From: an uncultured Chryseolinea sp.
GTDB taxonomy: Bacteria; Bacteroidota; Bacteroidia; Cytophagales; Cyclobacteriaceae
Assembly (NCBI GenBank): GCA_946478915.1
Contig: CAMLER010000038.1
Span: forward strand, 1 to 15,069
Length of the DNA stretch: 15,069 nucleotides
Reading direction: 5' to 3'
Shown here: piece after piece, positions 12,428 through 15,069 of the stretch
Layout of the letters: the number at the start of each line of letters is the position of its first letter
Position numbering within the stretch: position 1 is the first letter of the stretch
The notes under the pieces: model-generated
What the model was told of the DNA's origin: nothing
Databases searched by the model: none
Seen by the model: the letters and a program-made list of their open reading frames with translations, nothing else
Position numbers and translations under genes: made by a program

Positions 12428-14506
12428 ATGTCCGAACCATCAAACACTGATAAAGACTTTTTAAATCAGCTCAATGCTATCGTAGAACGAAACATTTCTG
12501 ACGAACAGTTTGGCGTGTCCGAACTTGCGAACGACATGAATATGAGTCGTTCCAACCTTCTGCGAAGGGTAAAAAAGGAGACCAACCTGTCCGTCAGTCA
12601 GCTCATCAGCCAGATACGGCTAACAAAGGCTATGGCGTTGCTGAAGACGACCGGCTCAAATGTTTCTGAAGTTTCTCACCAGGTTGGGTTTGGCAGCACG
12701 TCCTATTTTATAAAGTGTTTTCGGGAATACTATGGATATCCACCGGGTGAAGTTGGCAAGCGAGGCCGCGAAAATGAGGAGTTTCCGAATCCTGCCAAAT
12801 TAATATCGGAAGTGCCTCCTTTAAATCCCACCCGGCGAAAGCGTATCATTCAGTTCGCTGCAGCGCTTTTAGTCCCCATCGCCATTGGAGTGCTTTACTT
12901 CGCATTAAATGCACCAACATCGCGTGCGATGGATAAATCCATTGCCGTTTTACCATTTATTAATGACAGCAACGATTCAACGAACGTCTATCTGATCAAT
13001 GGATTAATGGAGTCGACACTCAACAATCTCTCTCAGATAAAGGAGTTGAAAGTAATCAGCAGAACGTCTGCAGAGAAGTACAGGAATACTACCAAGTCTA
13101 TTCCTGAAATGTCAAAAGAGTTGAATGCAAATTATTTTGTTGAAGGAAGCGGTCAAAAACTTGGAGATAATATCGTGTTGAACATTCAGTTGATCGAAGG
13201 ACCCACCGATAAACACCTTTGGGCCAAACAATATCGAAAGGAAGCGCGCGATATCTTTGAATTGCAGCGGGAGATTGCTAAAGATATTGCGAAGGAGATC
13301 CAGGTAATTATCACACCGGAAGAGGAGAAACGAATTGAAAAAAAATCCACGGAAAGCGTCGTTGCTTATGACTATTTCTTAAAAGGTAAAGAATTGTTTT
13401 ACCGTAGTACGGGTGAAAGTTTATTAAAATCCATTCCCTACTTCAAAAAGGCAATTCAGGAGGATCATAAGTTTGCACTCGCATACGCGAATGCCGCAAT
13501 GGTGTATTATTACCTGGACTTATTTCAATCCGTTAAAAAATATGGGATGGAAATTAACAGCTGCGCTGAAAATGCGATGAAGTACGATCCAGCGCTCAGC
13601 GAAAGCCTGATTGCCAAAGCATTGTCATATGCTCAATCGAATGAATACGTGACAGCTGTCGGATACCTGGAAAAATCTCTTGAAGAAAATTCTAATCCGG
13701 GCTTGGCTATTCATTTCCTCTCTGAATTCTATAATTGGCATGTTCCTAATACAGCGAAATACCTGGAGTATGCACTAATGGGAGTTAAGTTGGATATTTC
13801 TTCTCATGACTCGGCTACGACATCATTTAAGTATTTGCATTTGAGCAATGCGTTGATGCAAGCCGGCTTTGTCGACGAAGCTGTTAAGTATATTGATAAA
13901 TCATTGTCGTACGATTCTGGCAATACGATTGCGGCTTATGCAGGAATTTGGTTCCGCTATGCTAAGGACAAGGAGAAGAATAAGGCTATTGAAGCACTCG
14001 TAAAAGAATATAAGAAAGATACAACACGAATTGACGTAACCTACGAACTCGCACGGTTGTATTATGTCTTTCGAGATTATGACAACGCCTATAAATATTT
14101 TAGTATGGGAATTGATCTTACCGAGTCCCAGCATCTGAATATTTTTAGAAACGAGTATCTGAAAGCAGCCGTCGTGTTCGAGAAGAAAGGTATGAAGGAA
14201 AAGTCTGCAGAATTATTGAAAAGCTACAAAGCCTTTGCCGATAATGATAAATCGATTTACAAGCATATTAATCTCGCCGTTTATTATTCGTACTTAGGAG
14301 ATGTGGCTAGGACGATTGAGCACCTGAAATTGTTTTCTCAACAGGAAAATTATGCTTACTGGGTTTTGTGGCACGGAATGGATGCGGCTTTTGATCCGAT
14401 GCAGTCCAATCCCGACTTTCAGAAGATAATGCGTGCCATAGAAACTAAATTTTGGGATACACATAAAAAGATTGAAAGGACTTTGATGGACAAGCGGCTG
14501 ATTTAG
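12428..14506 (+). CDS. Membrane-tethered AraC-type regulator with TolB-like and TPR domains (692 aa)
   Basis: A transcription factor with its sensor part on the other side of the inner membrane. Residues 10-107 are an AraC/XylS DNA-binding domain (VSELANDMNMSRSNLLRRVKKET and VSEVSHQVGFGSTSYFIKCFREYYGYPP). A basic stretch (RRKR, 136-139) precedes a single membrane helix (about 140-160). Residues 170-295 resemble a TolB-N/FlgO-like domain (SIAVLPFINDS...VYLINGLMESTLNNLSQIKELKVISRTSAEKYR). TPR repeats fill about 313-680 (YFLKGKELFY, FALAYANAAMVYYYLDL, AYKYFSMGIDL). The ATG at 12428 is chosen because the family begins just before the HTH; an earlier GTG at 12371 adds 19 residues unlike it. It probably regulates itself and the divergent operon through the tandem repeats. 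No periplasmic ligand can be named. Confidence 0.88.
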   Translation: MSEPSNTDKDFLNQLNAIVERNISDEQFGVSELANDMNMSRSNLLRRVKKETNLSVSQLISQIRLTKAMALLKTTGSNVSEVSHQVGFGSTSYFIKCFREYYGYPPGEVGKRGRENEEFPNPAKLISEVPPLNPTRRKRIIQFAAALLVPIAIGVLYFALNAPTSRAMDKSIAVLPFINDSNDSTNVYLINGLMESTLNNLSQIKELKVISRTSAEKYRNTTKSIPEMSKELNANYFVEGSGQKLGDNIVLNIQLIEGPTDKHLWAKQYRKEARDIFELQREIAKDIAKEIQVIITPEEEKRIEKKSTESVVAYDYFLKGKELFYRSTGESLLKSIPYFKKAIQEDHKFALAYANAAMVYYYLDLFQSVKKYGMEINSCAENAMKYDPALSESLIAKALSYAQSNEYVTAVGYLEKSLEENSNPGLAIHFLSEFYNWHVPNTAKYLEYALMGVKLDISSHDSATTSFKYLHLSNALMQAGFVDEAVKYIDKSLSYDSGNTIAAYAGIWFRYAKDKEKNKAIEALVKEYKKDTTRIDVTYELARLYYVFRDYDNAYKYFSMGIDLTESQHLNIFRNEYLKAAVVFEKKGMKEKSAELLKSYKAFADNDKSIYKHINLAVYYSYLGDVARTIEHLKLFSQQENYAYWVLWHGMDAAFDPMQSNPDFQKIMRAIETKFWDTHKKIERTLMDKRLI

Positions 14507-14761
14507 AATGCTGGTAAGTAATAACATTTAGGAAGTCCATGTCCGACCGCGCTTAGTGTTTGCATCCATATTTATTTTTTAGTAAGTGCCTCAAGCCCCG
14601 GACTTTGGCAAGCGAAACGCAGTAGCTGAGCTGCAGAAAGATTTGCGTGTATCCATAGCGTTAAATTCCTGACATTCTTTTGTTTCCAAAAAGTAAGTCG
14701 GGGCATAACAATAAACGGAATGAAACTCTGTTCCAGAGTAATCACTTCTGTTCTAAAAAAT
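14507..14761. other. Intergenic region, nothing recognised
   Basis: This 255-nt stretch lies between the convergent ends of the AraC-type regulator and the ArsC-like gene. No hairpin with a U-run, array or short gene could be supported. Confidence 0.4.
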
Positions 14762-15069
14762 TTAATGACAGTCTTTTAAATGGGGGAGTACCCGTACACC
14801 GGGTTTCGGTCTGATTTTCATTATATCGGTTGGTGTCCGACAAACCACAGCGCAACCGTTGAAAATCACAATCGGATATTTTACAAGCTGACCCTCATGT
14901 ACAAGCACTTCCAGCCATCCGTCCATCGTATAAGTGTTCGTAGAAACTTTGATCTTGTAATCTGGATGAGAATGATCCAGCAATTCATTTGGATGTACTT
15001 TCGCCATGTTCAAAATTTCTTTCCAATACGTGGGAGAAAGTCGCTCACGAACGATGTTTACCTCGTTGA
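14762..15069 (-). CDS. ArsC/Spx-like (glutaredoxin-fold) protein, C-terminal part, 5' end outside the window
   Basis: The minus-strand frame is open from the right edge to the stop at 14762-14764, so about 101 C-terminal residues are visible. Features of the ArsC/Spx/YffB fold are LSPTYWKEILNMAKVHPNELLDHSHPDY followed by MDGWLEVLVHEGQLVKYPIVIFNGCAVVCRTPTDIMKI. The latter matches the family pattern in which a Leu-Ile/Val-Lys-x-Pro-Ile segment is followed by a strand and an R-x-P near the C-terminus. The catalytic N-terminal cysteine lies outside the window. The TTG at 15011-15013 and the ATG at 15005-15007 are internal. Whether it reduces arsenate, regulates transcription like Spx or does something else is unknown. 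Confidence 0.6.
   Translation of the reverse strand, partial: NEVNIVRERLSPTYWKEILNMAKVHPNELLDHSHPDYKIKVSTNTYTMDGWLEVLVHEGQLVKYPIVIFNGCAVVCRTPTDIMKIRPKPGVRVLPHLKDCH

Overview
The window looks like a chromosomal stretch from a Bacteroidota bacterium, most likely of the Cytophagales type. The signs are a short 287-residue RpoD-type sigma factor of the Bacteroidota form, a PadR plus 904-residue MacB/FtsX-type permease pair, a DUF2569-like gene, a membrane-tethered AraC/TPR regulator, TAnnTTTG-like promoter boxes and few Shine-Dalgarno sequences. No rRNA, tRNA, CRISPR array or transposase was seen.

Layout, left to right. Positions 1-873 hold the end of a LigD-type primase-polymerase domain whose first catalytic Asp position is Thr. 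A 303-nt leader with a hairpin precedes an RpoD-paralogue sigma factor (1177-2040), which ends in a strong terminator. A secreted clan GH-A-like glycoside hydrolase (2255-3709) and a stand-alone 5'-3' exonuclease/flap endonuclease (3753-4586) follow. From 4655 to 5585 is a rearranged patch: a composite repeat of about 195 bp occurs twice in direct orientation, each copy carrying the last 21 codons of an ABC permease gene. Between the copies lies a DUF2569-like membrane protein gene that has lost its start and has an in-frame amber codon after its first membrane segment. The complete permease (5519-8233, minus) follows its PadR regulator (8244-8576, minus), which has a palindromic operator candidate upstream. 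Beyond it lie a second, frameshifted permease relic, a DinB-family protein (8957-9400), a PAP2 phosphatase (9510-10262, minus), a long hairpin, an acyltransferase-3 membrane protein and an ankyrin lipoprotein in one minus-strand operon, and a divergent AraC-HTH/TM/TPR regulator (12428-14506). The right edge holds the C-terminal part of an ArsC/Spx-like protein (minus).

The most interesting structure is intergenic. Heptamer arrays (AAACYTY family) occur five times, always in the same orientation on the + strand. Four of them directly adjoin the stop codon of a minus-strand gene or relic. At two places the array is joined to a 7-bp inverted repeat, a UUCG-tetraloop hairpin and a second heptamer array (GAACAWS family). 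This modular 3'-end element coincides with duplication and decay of permease genes. A second regulatory signal is a direct repeat with 20-21 bp spacing in the divergent promoter of the AraC-type regulator, the geometry expected for that class.

The LigD-type domain and the exonuclease are both DNA-repair-type proteins, but other genes separate them and nothing shows that they form one system.
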